A DNA stretch of 64,000 bases from assembly GCA_009785345.1 (NCBI GenBank), contig WQWL01000001.1, positions 1-64,000 of the forward strand, read 5' to 3'. Position 1 is the stretch's first letter, and each line of letters begins with the position of its first letter. Source of the stretch: Oscillospiraceae bacterium. Its GTDB lineage: Bacteria; Bacillota; Clostridia; Oscillospirales; Oscillospiraceae. A program made the translations under genes and the position numbers. Below are positions 28,042 through 37,405 of the stretch, in pieces. The notes below the pieces were generated by a model. The model was not told the origin of the DNA. It did not search any database and worked only from the letters and a program-made list of their open reading frames with translations.

Positions 28042-29373
28042 CTATTCAGAAATATATCGTTTTAATAAGAATGCGCAAAAGTATGGAAAAGTGTAGATGC
28101 TATCACTAAAGCCTATGTTACCACCAGTAAGCTTAATCCCGTACCTTATGTCAGAATATTTTTCGCTTCTAATCAGCGTACTTAGTGACTTTGATTTACT
28201 ACTTTTTGCCTTCACCTCGACAGGAATTAATTCTGAAGCGGTTCTGATAAAAAAATCTTGCTCAAGCGTCGAATCATCACGTTTATAATAATATAATCCG
28301 TAACCACATTTTGCTAACGCTTCACCTACGATGTTTTCGAATAATGCACCCTTATATACACCAAGGTTCTTATTTGCTCTAAGGTCGTCCTGCGCCTCTT
28401 CATCAAGCATTGCCACAAGCAAGCCATTATCAGCGAAATAAATTTTATATTTCGTATCATCGTAATTTCCTTTAAGCGGAAGCTCCGGGAAATTTAGGCA
28501 GTAGCAAAGATTTATCATACCAGCATCACTTAGCCATTCTATGCAACCCCGATAATCTTTGAAACGAGCTCCTGATGTAACTTTTGAAATCTGAAATTTT
28601 TTATTATCTTTTGCAAGTTGAGGTGGAATTTGATTGAATACATTTTGTATGCGAGTTTGGTCTAGACCTATCGCGTATTTTCGTATATCCTCCTTGTAGT
28701 CGGCAATCAGCTGTCTTTGGATATCTAACGAACCTTCAAAAGTGCCTTTCACGATATACTCCCTAACAACTGCCGGCATACCACCAAGTATGCAATAGTC
28801 AAGAAATAACGAGTTGCAAGTTGATAGTAGGGCATCATTAAATGGCATCAATTTTATCATGTAATCAAGCATATCAGTGATAAATGAGTTGTCATAACCT
28901 CGTGCCCACAAAAACTCCTCAAAATCGAGAGATTTCATTTCGTAATCTGTTTTATAACCAACACTGTTGCTTTCAATTCTTCGATAGTTTATGCCGAGCA
29001 TTGAACCGCTACATATCACATCAAACCGACCATCAATACTAAAAAATTTGAGTGATGTAGATATTTCGGGAAACTCTTGTAGCTCATCAAATATTATGAT
29101 AGTTTTATCGGAGGTGAATATTTTTGATGGGTCAATACGGGAAATGTTTTTTACAATATTTTCTGCCTTATAACCGTCTGCTGTAATGGTTTTGTATTTA
29201 GGCTCTTCAACAAAGTTGATGTAAATTATGTTTTTATAATTGTCCGAAGCAAATTTGTTTATAGATTCAGTTTTCCCGACTTGACGTGCGCCTTTGACAA
29301 CAAGTGGTTTTCTATCAGGGTTGCTTTTCCAATCAATGAGGAATGTATCAACCTTACGACTCAAATAAAGCAT
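28042..29373 (-). CDS. AAA ATPase with DUF4143 domain
   Basis: VVKGARQVGKTESINKFA Walker A, IIFDELQEFPEISTSLKFF, C-terminal PVEVKAKSSKSKSL. Confidence 0.85.
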   Translation of the reverse strand: MLYLSRKVDTFLIDWKSNPDRKPLVVKGARQVGKTESINKFASDNYKNIIYINFVEEPKYKTITADGYKAENIVKNISRIDPSKIFTSDKTIIIFDELQEFPEISTSLKFFSIDGRFDVICSGSMLGINYRRIESNSVGYKTDYEMKSLDFEEFLWARGYDNSFITDMLDYMIKLMPFNDALLSTCNSLFLDYCILGGMPAVVREYIVKGTFEGSLDIQRQLIADYKEDIRKYAIGLDQTRIQNVFNQIPPQLAKDNKKFQISKVTSGARFKDYRGCIEWLSDAGMINLCYCLNFPELPLKGNYDDTKYKIYFADNGLLVAMLDEEAQDDLRANKNLGVYKGALFENIVGEALAKCGYGLYYYKRDDSTLEQDFFIRTASELIPVEVKAKSSKSKSLSTLIRSEKYSDIRYGIKLTGGNIGFSDSIYTFPYFCAFLLKRYISE

Positions 29374-29613
29374 TGTAATGCCTCCTGTGGGTAACATTGT
29401 TTAGTTAATTATACCTTATAAGAATTGGAGAAGCAAGCACATATCACTGAAAAATGAGTGAATAAATTGCCGAACAACGCAAAAAATGAGCGATAAATCG
29501 AAAAAATCACACAAAAATTGAGTGAAAATGGATGGTGGTCAAAATGACAATCAAGCTGAATTATCGAGAAAATTCTACAATTAAAATGAATACATTATTA
29601 TATAATTGGTTTA

Positions 29614-30102
29614 CTACTTCCCAAAAACCAAATTCTTAAACACAGTTTTATCAGTGGTAGAGTTTTCGATAACTACCGCATTAACGGTTTTTTGATAGAA
29701 ATCTATGGCGTCACCTACATAACCAATTATTGCATACCCATATCCTTTTTCTTTCATTGCCTCCAGGCACTTGCCGAGTAGTGCCTTTCCTATACCTTTT
29801 CCACGTAATTGCGGAGAAACACCGGTCGGTCCAAAAAAGCCTAGTGCAGTAGAATCATAACATGCAAAGCCGATTATTTCACAATCTTTGACGGCTATGA
29901 AACAGGAAGAAGGATTGTTGAAAATTGCTTTTTCGCATTCGTATGCCCATCCTTCATTAGTATCAAAATGCATATTTACAAAATCAGTTATTTTACGCTT
30001 ATCAAAGGGCATAGCTCGCTTGATAATGATTTTGTCATTACCTAGCTGAGTGTCTATGTCTATTTTTGGCATATTATATAGATTCACTAACAAATCAGTC
30101 AT
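29614..30102 (-). CDS. GNAT-family N-acetyltransferase
   Basis: TGVSPQLRGKGIGKALLGKCLEAMKEKGYGYAIIGYVG. Confidence 0.85.
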   Translation of the reverse strand: MTDLLVNLYNMPKIDIDTQLGNDKIIIKRAMPFDKRKITDFVNMHFDTNEGWAYECEKAIFNNPSSCFIAVKDCEIIGFACYDSTALGFFGPTGVSPQLRGKGIGKALLGKCLEAMKEKGYGYAIIGYVGDAIDFYQKTVNAVVIENSTTDKTVFKNLVFGK

Positions 30103-30141
30103 GATATTACAACCTCTTTCTGATTAATTTTGTTGAGCCCA

Positions 30142-30185
30142 TTGCAAATATATATTTACATGGAGTATAATGGTAAGCGCTTGAG
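30142..30185 (+). promoter_or_regulatory. Promoter plus cre-like site upstream of xylB
   Basis: TTGCAA-18 nt-TATAAT (30166-30171), followed by GGTAAGCGCTTGAG with AAGCGCTT palindrome core (30175-30182). Confidence 0.45.
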
Positions 30186-30261
30186 CAAATTTATACTTTC
30201 CTTAGTAATTTTCTTTAGCATACAGCAGATACAAAAATCTGTCAAAGTGTTTATATTAAAA

Positions 30262-30275
30262 TGTGCACGAGCACA
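30262..30275 (+). promoter_or_regulatory. LacI-type operator-like site TGTGCACGAGCACA upstream of xylB
   Basis: Identical 13-mer to 15721-15733; near-palindrome with central CG. Confidence 0.5.
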
Positions 30276-30319
30276 CTTTCTCAACTCCAATAAACAAAAT
30301 AAGTAAGGTGGTACATCAA

Positions 30320-31843
30320 ATGAAATATCTAATTGGCATTGACCTTGGTACGTCCGGAACGAAAACAGTGTTGTTCAGTGAAGATGGTATTGCTATTTGC
30401 TCGGCAACTGAAGAGTATCCACTCTATCAGCCTAATAATGGATGGGCTGAACAAGACCCAGCAGATTGGTGGAATGCTTGCATTTCGACAGTAAAGAAAG
30501 TTTTTTCTGATTCCGGTGTGAATCCGAAGGATGTAGCAGGAATCGGTTTTTCCGGACAAATGCATGGTCTTGTGATGCTTGATGAGGATGGCAATGTAAT
30601 TCGTAATAGTATCATTTGGTGTGACGGTCGTACTGCTGATGAATGTGCAGAAATTACCAGGCGAGTCGGAGAATCGCACTTGGTTGATATAACTGCCAAC
30701 CAGGCAGTGACAAGCTTTACTGCCGGAAAAATACTATGGGTTCGAAATCATGAACCTGAGAATTACAAACGTTGCAGACATATACTTTTGCCGAAAGACT
30801 ATATCCGTTATAAATTGACAGGCAAATTTGGAATGGAAGTAAGTGATGCCTCCGGTATGAATATGCTTGATATACATGAGCGCATTTGGTCTGATGAAGT
30901 TTTGAAGGCACTTGATATTGATAGTGAATTACTTCCTGATGTTGGCGAATCATCTGATATTGCAGGTGCTGTTACCGCAGAAGCAGCTGCTTTAACAGGG
31001 CTTACCGAAGGAACGCCTGTTGTATATGGTGGTGGTGATAATGCAGCAGCAGCAGTCGGAACAGGTGTTGTTGAAAAAGGAAAAGCATTTATCACAATTG
31101 GCACATCCGGTGTACTCTATGCGCATACCGATAGTGTTGCAATAGACGCCGATGGTCGCATTAATACATTTTGTACAGCTGTTCCTGATTCATGGGCGGT
31201 GTTTGGCTGTACATTAGCTGCCGGAATGTCTCTGCAATGGCTTCGTAACAACTTTTTCCAAGCAGAAATGGATACGGCAAAAGGACTTGGCAAAGATCCA
31301 TATACAATCATGACTGAGCAAGCTGAACGCATTCCAATTGGTGCCAATCGTCTGATTTTCTTACCATACTTAATGGGAGAACGTAGCCCGATTCTTGATC
31401 CAAATGCACGTGGAGTATTCTTTGGTCTCTCTGCAATCCATACAAAATATGACATGTTACGCAGCGTTATGGAGGGTGTTATATATGCGCAAAAGCAATG
31501 TTTAGATTTCCATCGTGCAATGGGTATTGAATTTAATGAGATATATGCTACCGGTGGTGGTGGCACAAGTCCACTTTGGCGTCAAATGATTGCGGATATT
31601 TTTGAACTACCTGTAGTTACAATCCAAAATAGGGAAGGTCCGGCACTTGGCGCAGCGATACTAGCCGGAGTTGGAGCAGGTCTATATCCGAGCATTCCAG
31701 AAGCATGTAAGCGCATTATTAAGGTTAATGATCCGCAATTGCCAATTGCAAAGAATACTAATGAGTATGCACCATATTATAAGCTTTTCCGTGACCTCTA
31801 TCCCAGTATGAAAGAAAACTTTCAAACATTAGCGAAACTCTGA
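30320..31843 (+). CDS. xylB: Xylulokinase
   Basis: MKYLIGIDLGTSGTKTVLF, GWAEQDPADWW, GIGFSGQMHGLVMLD, IIWCDGRT; FGGY kinase of XylB type. Confidence 0.92.
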   Translation: MKYLIGIDLGTSGTKTVLFSEDGIAICSATEEYPLYQPNNGWAEQDPADWWNACISTVKKVFSDSGVNPKDVAGIGFSGQMHGLVMLDEDGNVIRNSIIWCDGRTADECAEITRRVGESHLVDITANQAVTSFTAGKILWVRNHEPENYKRCRHILLPKDYIRYKLTGKFGMEVSDASGMNMLDIHERIWSDEVLKALDIDSELLPDVGESSDIAGAVTAEAAALTGLTEGTPVVYGGGDNAAAAVGTGVVEKGKAFITIGTSGVLYAHTDSVAIDADGRINTFCTAVPDSWAVFGCTLAAGMSLQWLRNNFFQAEMDTAKGLGKDPYTIMTEQAERIPIGANRLIFLPYLMGERSPILDPNARGVFFGLSAIHTKYDMLRSVMEGVIYAQKQCLDFHRAMGIEFNEIYATGGGGTSPLWRQMIADIFELPVVTIQNREGPALGAAILAGVGAGLYPSIPEACKRIIKVNDPQLPIAKNTNEYAPYYKLFRDLYPSMKENFQTLAKL

Positions 31844-31866
31844 TTTTCCTATAAATATATGATTGT

Positions 31867-31907
31867 AATATTAGTGTGTACATTATCTGTGCACACTAAT
31901 ATTTTCT
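31867..31907 (+). terminator. Intrinsic terminator after xylB
   Basis: AATATTAGTGTG/CACACTAATATT stem followed by TTCTATA. Confidence 0.6.
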
Positions 31908-32010
31908 ATATATAGTCACGATTCTGTTGATTATTACTAAATATGGTGATTTTGTTGAAATATCTATTGATATGTATGCGTATTCGGAGTATAATGTTAG
32001 CTGAATATTA

Positions 32011-32202
32011 ATACTAAGCACCAATAGAACAGCAGACATCTTTTCGTAATATTTTCCGTCTGGCATCGTTGTCCTCCTTGCCTTACGATAGTAAGGTCGC
32101 GTCGTCCGCCTCACCAGCCGAATAATATTCTCGAAAATCTTATCTACTCTTCTATCGGTGTTCAGTATAATACCAAACACTAACAAAATAGGTGCTTGGT
32201 AT
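32011..32202. mobile_element. MITE-like element with terminal inverted repeats
   Basis: ATACTAAGCACC ... GGTGCTTGGTAT (11/12) as outer ends; nested inverted repeat 32041-32063/32114-32137 and CCTTAC-GATA-GTAAGG centre. Confidence 0.55.
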
Positions 32203-32217
32203 GACAATTGAAAGCTG

Positions 32218-35200
32218 GTGTTTATTCTGTATCTAAAATCTCTAGAAATACAAGGATTTAAGTCATTTCCTAATTCAACCCGCCTTACTTTTGATAAACC
32301 TATAACAGGCATCGTTGGACCAAATGGAAGTGGTAAATCTAATATATCTGATGCCATTCTATGGGTTATGGGCGAGCAGTCTACAAAAACCCTGCGTGGC
32401 GGAAAAATGGAGGACGTTATTTTTGGGGGAACTCAAAGGCGTTCTCAAAAAAGTTTCGCCGAAGTTTCATTAATATTGGATAATTCAGAAGGTCGATTAC
32501 AAGTCGATACTTCTGAAGTTATGCTTACAAGAAGATACTATCGCTCCGGCGAAAGTGAATATTATATAAATCAATCACTGGTCAGATTGAAAGACATGAA
32601 TGACCTTTTAATGGATACAGGACTTGGTCGTGAAGGTTACTGTATAATTGGTCAAGGCAGAATTGGTGAGATTTTATCAACAAAAAGTAAAGACAGACGT
32701 GAAATCTTTGAAGAAGCAGCGGGTATTTCGCGTTATCGTCACAGAAAAGATGAGTCTGAAAGAAAACTTCAGCAAACAGAAGAGAATTTACTTAGAATTG
32801 GTGACAAAATTTCAGAATTGGAGCTACAAGTCGGTCCATTGCGTGAGCAAGCTGAAATAGCAAAGAAGTATTTGCTTTTGAGAGATGAACAGCGTGGTCT
32901 TGAAATATCTATGTGGTTAAAAGAGTTAGAAGGTCTATCAACTCGCTCTGAAAAGGCAGAGATGGACCATATCACCGCAACACGCTCATTAGACGCAGTA
33001 ACTTTGGATTTAAACTCATTCTTCGATGATTCTGAATCATTATCAGAACTAACCCGAGACAGTGATGTTGAAGCTGAATCTATCCGTGAGTTGGTATCTG
33101 CGTCTGAAGGAAAACACAGTGATATTGAAAGCTCAATTGCCGTATTAAAATCCCAACTTAAAGGTAACAATGACCAAATTGAAAATATTGGTCAAGAATT
33201 GCAGAGCCAAGACGAACGTGAAGGTGGTGTTGGCTCACAAATTCGTGACCGTGAAGATAGGCTTGAAGTTATTGCGGAAGAAAAATCTCAAAAAGAAAAT
33301 AAGATGAATGCTCTGGTAACAGAACTCCAAGATATCTCAAACACTACAGGTGAATCTTCAGCAACACAAACTGAACTTCTAAAGAATGAAAATGAATTAC
33401 AAATATCACACAGTGATAAAAAATCTGAACTTTCTGCTCTTGCATCCCAAGCACAAGAACTTTTCGACATGGACGAATCCGTCAAACAGGAGCTTGCCGG
33501 TGCTAAAGATGATCTCAAAAAACAAGAAGAAGAACATGCGTATTGTGTAAAAAAATTACAAAAAGCAAGAGATGAAGCCGAATCATTAGAAAATGTACTA
33601 AAAGGTCTTACAATCAAAGCTGAGAATCGTATTAAAAAAGCTGAGAAAGTAGGGGAGACAGTTGAACGTCTAACTTTCGACCTAAAAACACTCGAATCCA
33701 GAAAAGCACTGCTAACAGAAATGGAAAGAGAATATCAAGGATATTCAAAATCTGTAAAACTTGTTATGCAAGAGCGTTCACGTGGTTCATTGAGAAATAT
33801 TCACGGTACTGTCGGTAGTTTAATAAAAACAAATGAAGAATATGCCATAGCTATTGAGACTGCGCTTGGTCATGCTATGCAGAACATTATTGTTGAAACC
33901 GAAGAAGATGGCAAGGCGGCAATAAATTATTTGAAACGCAGAGATGGCGGTAGAGCTACTTTTCTTCCCATATCAACAGTACAAGGTAATGTGCTGAATG
34001 AAAATGAATTCAGTAATGACAACGGATTTGAGGGTCTGGCAATTAATCTTGTTGATTTCGATTCAAAATATGAAGGAATATATGCAAGACTGCTTGGACG
34101 TGTAATTATTGCTGATGATTTGAATAATGCTGTCAAGCTCGCTAAAAAGCATAAACATCGTTATAAAATCGTAACACTGGATGGGCAAGTCATGAATGCC
34201 GGCGGCTCGATGACTGGTGGTTCAGCGGCTAATACTGCTGGTATGCTTTCTCGTGCCAATGAGCTTGAGCAACTTAGCGGACGTATCAGTTCATGTAGTG
34301 ACAGTTTGGCAAATGCACAGCGTGAGCACGCAGAATGCGTTCGTGAAAGGACTGCAGCAGAATACGAGTTAAGCACAGCTAAAACAGAATTGCAAACTAC
34401 GAAAGAAAAAGTCATGAAGAGAGAATTGGAAGAATCTCATCATGTTATATTGCTTGATACACTTAAGGAAAATATCAAATCATTTGAAGGCGAAATTACT
34501 TCAATTGAAAATAGAATTGAGCAAAACCTTGAGAAAACAGACTTATTGAAAAAACAAATTGTTGATGTTGAAACGCAAATTACCGAATTAAAAGAAGAGA
34601 TTGAAACTGCAATTCGTGGTCATGAGGCGCTTGCCCAAGAACGTGAACGAGTTAATTCTGTTATTGCAGAACTACGTGCTGAAACTGCAGCCCTAGATGC
34701 AGAAGCAGATTCATTATCTAAGGCAGTGAGCGAGCTTACTGAGCTACGTAATCAAATGTTCAGTAGTCGTGAGCGTCAGATGGAAACAATTGATGGATTG
34801 AAAACGAAAAATGATCACATCTTATCTGAAATAGCAGATAATGAACGTAGAGCAGCAAGAGTCCTGGATGAGATAGAGTCTCACAAAGCTCGTTTATCTA
34901 AACTAAACGATAAGAAATTTGAGATTGAGGAAAAACGAAACTCTCTTAATAAAGCAATAAAAGACAAAAATGAAGAGCAAATTCTTCTCCAAAACGAATG
35001 TGCAAGACTTGAACAGAGAAAACAAAGTATTGAAATGGAAGAAAAGCAAATCATTGATAAGCTTTGGGATCAATATGAACTTTCAAGATCAGCTGCAGCA
35101 AATGCAGGTGCGCCAATTGAAAGTGTTAAAACTGCACAGAAGAGAATAAGTGCAATTAAGCGTGAAGTGTCAGATTTAGGTAATCCAAATATTGGTGCAA

Positions 35201-35808
35201 TTGATGAATACGATCGTGTAAGCACAAGGTATGAATTCCTTACATCCCAACGTGATGACGTTGAAAAGGCAAAATATGAATTGATTGGCATTATAGAAAA
35301 GATTACTGCAGAAATGCGTACAATATTTACACGTGAGTTTGAAAAAATAAATGAAGGTTTCCAACGTACATTTAAAGATTTATTTGGTGGTGGTCGAGCG
35401 TCACTTGTCCTTGAAGAACCTGAAGATGTGTTAAATAGTGGTATTGATATTCAAGTTCAACCACCAGGGAAGTCTTTGAAAACAATTTCTTTGTTATCCG
35501 GTGGCGAAAAAGCATTTGTAGCTATTGCAATCTATTTTGCAATACTTGGCGTACGCCCACCACCATTTGTTGTTATGGATGAGATTGACGCAGCACTTGA
35601 TGATGCTAATGCACTACGCTTTGCTGATTACATGCGACGTATGTCAGATAGAACGCAAATGATTGTAATATCTCATAAGAGAGGCACAATGGAAGAAGCT
35701 GATGTATTATATGGTGTCACAATGCAAGAACATGGTGTATCAAGCCTACTTAGCTTAGACTTGGAAGATGCCGAAAAACATATGAAAAATAATAAAGTAA
35801 GAGTATAG
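32218..35808 (+). CDS. smc: Chromosome segregation protein SMC
   Basis: LKSLEIQGFKSFPNSTRLTF, GPNGSGKSN, coiled coils and hinge, LLSGGEKAFVAIAIYFAIL, VMDEIDAALDDAN. Confidence 0.97.
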   Translation: MFILYLKSLEIQGFKSFPNSTRLTFDKPITGIVGPNGSGKSNISDAILWVMGEQSTKTLRGGKMEDVIFGGTQRRSQKSFAEVSLILDNSEGRLQVDTSEVMLTRRYYRSGESEYYINQSLVRLKDMNDLLMDTGLGREGYCIIGQGRIGEILSTKSKDRREIFEEAAGISRYRHRKDESERKLQQTEENLLRIGDKISELELQVGPLREQAEIAKKYLLLRDEQRGLEISMWLKELEGLSTRSEKAEMDHITATRSLDAVTLDLNSFFDDSESLSELTRDSDVEAESIRELVSASEGKHSDIESSIAVLKSQLKGNNDQIENIGQELQSQDEREGGVGSQIRDREDRLEVIAEEKSQKENKMNALVTELQDISNTTGESSATQTELLKNENELQISHSDKKSELSALASQAQELFDMDESVKQELAGAKDDLKKQEEEHAYCVKKLQKARDEAESLENVLKGLTIKAENRIKKAEKVGETVERLTFDLKTLESRKALLTEMEREYQGYSKSVKLVMQERSRGSLRNIHGTVGSLIKTNEEYAIAIETALGHAMQNIIVETEEDGKAAINYLKRRDGGRATFLPISTVQGNVLNENEFSNDNGFEGLAINLVDFDSKYEGIYARLLGRVIIADDLNNAVKLAKKHKHRYKIVTLDGQVMNAGGSMTGGSAANTAGMLSRANELEQLSGRISSCSDSLANAQREHAECVRERTAAEYELSTAKTELQTTKEKVMKRELEESHHVILLDTLKENIKSFEGEITSIENRIEQNLEKTDLLKKQIVDVETQITELKEEIETAIRGHEALAQERERVNSVIAELRAETAALDAEADSLSKAVSELTELRNQMFSSRERQMETIDGLKTKNDHILSEIADNERRAARVLDEIESHKARLSKLNDKKFEIEEKRNSLNKAIKDKNEEQILLQNECARLEQRKQSIEMEEKQIIDKLWDQYELSRSAAANAGAPIESVKTAQKRISAIKREVSDLGNPNIGAIDEYDRVSTRYEFLTSQRDDVEKAKYELIGIIEKITAEMRTIFTREFEKINEGFQRTFKDLFGGGRASLVLEEPEDVLNSGIDIQVQPPGKSLKTISLLSGGEKAFVAIAIYFAILGVRPPPFVVMDEIDAALDDANALRFADYMRRMSDRTQMIVISHKRGTMEEADVLYGVTMQEHGVSSLLSLDLEDAEKHMKNNKVRV

Positions 35809-35854
35809 AGGTTGAAAATAACCAAGCTCGTGAAAGAGAAGGTATGGTCATTTA

Positions 35855-36751
35855 ATGAAATTTTTTAGTAAATTACAAGAGGGTCTCAAAAAAACATCTA
35901 AACAAATCGGAGCATTGTTCGCATCCTTTACGGGTGCGGACGATGATTTTTATGATGAACTTGAAGAAACACTAATAATGGCTGATATTGGCGCTGAATC
36001 TGCCATATCAACTGTTGACATGTTACGTGAAATAGTTATCAAAGAAGGTTTAAGAGGTGCAGATGAAATAAAGAGTGCACTCGCACAAATACTATCTGAA
36101 CGTCTTGCTAAAGCAGATACAACAATTACACTTGAAACCACACCATCAGTAATATTGGTTATTGGAGTCAATGGTGTGGGCAAAACAACGACAATTGGTA
36201 AACTTGCATTACGATATGTGAAGCAAGGTAAGAAAGTATTACTCTGCGCAGGCGACACTTTTCGTGCTGCAGCAGGAGAGCAACTTTCAGTATGGGCAGA
36301 CCGTGCTGGAGCAGAAATTGTAAGACGTGATGAAGGTGCTGACCCTGCGTCTGTTGTATTTGATGCAATTAGCGCAGCAAAAGCACGTGGAACAGACATT
36401 ATAATTTGTGATACTGCCGGTCGACTACACAACAAGTCGAACTTAATGAATGAACTTGAAAAAATTTATAGAATAATAAAACGTGAACTGCCTGATGCAT
36501 GTATGGAAACATTACTTGTAATAGACGCAACTACAGGACAAAATGGGTTGATTCAAGCACGTCAATTTAAAGAAGCAACTGACATATCCGGCATCGTATT
36601 AACAAAGCTGGATGGTACGGCAAAAGGTGGAATCGTCATTGCAATTGTCGATGAGTTAAATGTACCAGTAAAACTAGTAGGTGTTGGTGAAAAACCTGAT
36701 GATTTAATTGATTTCAACGGAAATGAGTTTGCTGAAGCAATACTATCATAA
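35855..36751 (+). CDS. ftsY: Signal recognition particle receptor FtsY
   Basis: GVNGVGKTTTIGKLA, CAGDTFRAAAGEQL, CDTAGRLHN, LTKLDGTAKGG. Confidence 0.97.
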   Translation: MKFFSKLQEGLKKTSKQIGALFASFTGADDDFYDELEETLIMADIGAESAISTVDMLREIVIKEGLRGADEIKSALAQILSERLAKADTTITLETTPSVILVIGVNGVGKTTTIGKLALRYVKQGKKVLLCAGDTFRAAAGEQLSVWADRAGAEIVRRDEGADPASVVFDAISAAKARGTDIIICDTAGRLHNKSNLMNELEKIYRIIKRELPDACMETLLVIDATTGQNGLIQARQFKEATDISGIVLTKLDGTAKGGIVIAIVDELNVPVKLVGVGEKPDDLIDFNGNEFAEAILS

Positions 36752-36802
36752 TGATAGCAATTCTGTTTATAGCTATAGAATATGAAAGGGATGTTTATTG
36801 TA

Positions 36803-37405
36803 ATGAAATTTGCACTTGCGACCGCCAATAAAGGCAAGATTGAAGAAATGCGTAATATTCTCTCTTCATTAGGAATCGAAGTTGTTACTCGTGACGAACT
36901 TGATATCGATATAGAGATTGAAGAAACCGGTACAACATTTGCGGAAAATGCCCGGCTAAAAGCTATTGCAATATGCAAATTGTCAAATATGCCCTCAATT
37001 GCTGATGATTCCGGTTTAGTTGTTGATGCACTAAATGGTGAACCCGGTGTATATACTAGCTCATATGGTGGTGAAAACTTAACTGCAAAAGAGCGATACG
37101 AGTATCTGCTTGAAAATATGAAAAACATGGAACAAAAGAGCGCGAAATTCGTCTGTAATATTGTGTGTGTGTTTCCATCAGGCAAAGAATTAATTGCAAC
37201 AGGGGAGTGCAATGGTTCTATAGCAACTATACCTATCGGAGAGAGTGGCTTTGGATATGACCCAATTTTTATTCCTGATGGTTATAAAAAAACAATGGCA
37301 GAGCTTTCATCTGATGAAAAAAATGCAATTTCCCATAGAGGCAAGGCGCTTAACAATTTTGTTGAATTGCTGAGGTTAAGCAAAGCAAGCGGTGAATGTG
37401 TATGA
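36803..37405 (+). CDS. rdgB: XTP/dITP diphosphatase
   Basis: MKFALATANKGKIEEM, ADDSGLVVDALNGEPGVYTSSYGGE, GFGYDPIFIPDG, SHRGKAL. Confidence 0.95.
   Translation: MKFALATANKGKIEEMRNILSSLGIEVVTRDELDIDIEIEETGTTFAENARLKAIAICKLSNMPSIADDSGLVVDALNGEPGVYTSSYGGENLTAKERYEYLLENMKNMEQKSAKFVCNIVCVFPSGKELIATGECNGSIATIPIGESGFGYDPIFIPDGYKKTMAELSSDEKNAISHRGKALNNFVELLRLSKASGECV

Noticed and set aside
29447-29542. CRISPR-like array from 32-bp periodic boxes
   Set aside because: Only a ~12-nt core is shared, three units, no true direct repeats of CRISPR length and no cas genes in the window.
31896-32357. 153-aa minus-strand ORF between xylB and smc
   Set aside because: Runs through the inverted-repeat element and into the smc start on the opposite strand; no recognisable domain.
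36562-37212. 216-aa minus-strand ORF over ftsY/rdgB
   Set aside because: Fully antisense to two well-supported housekeeping genes.
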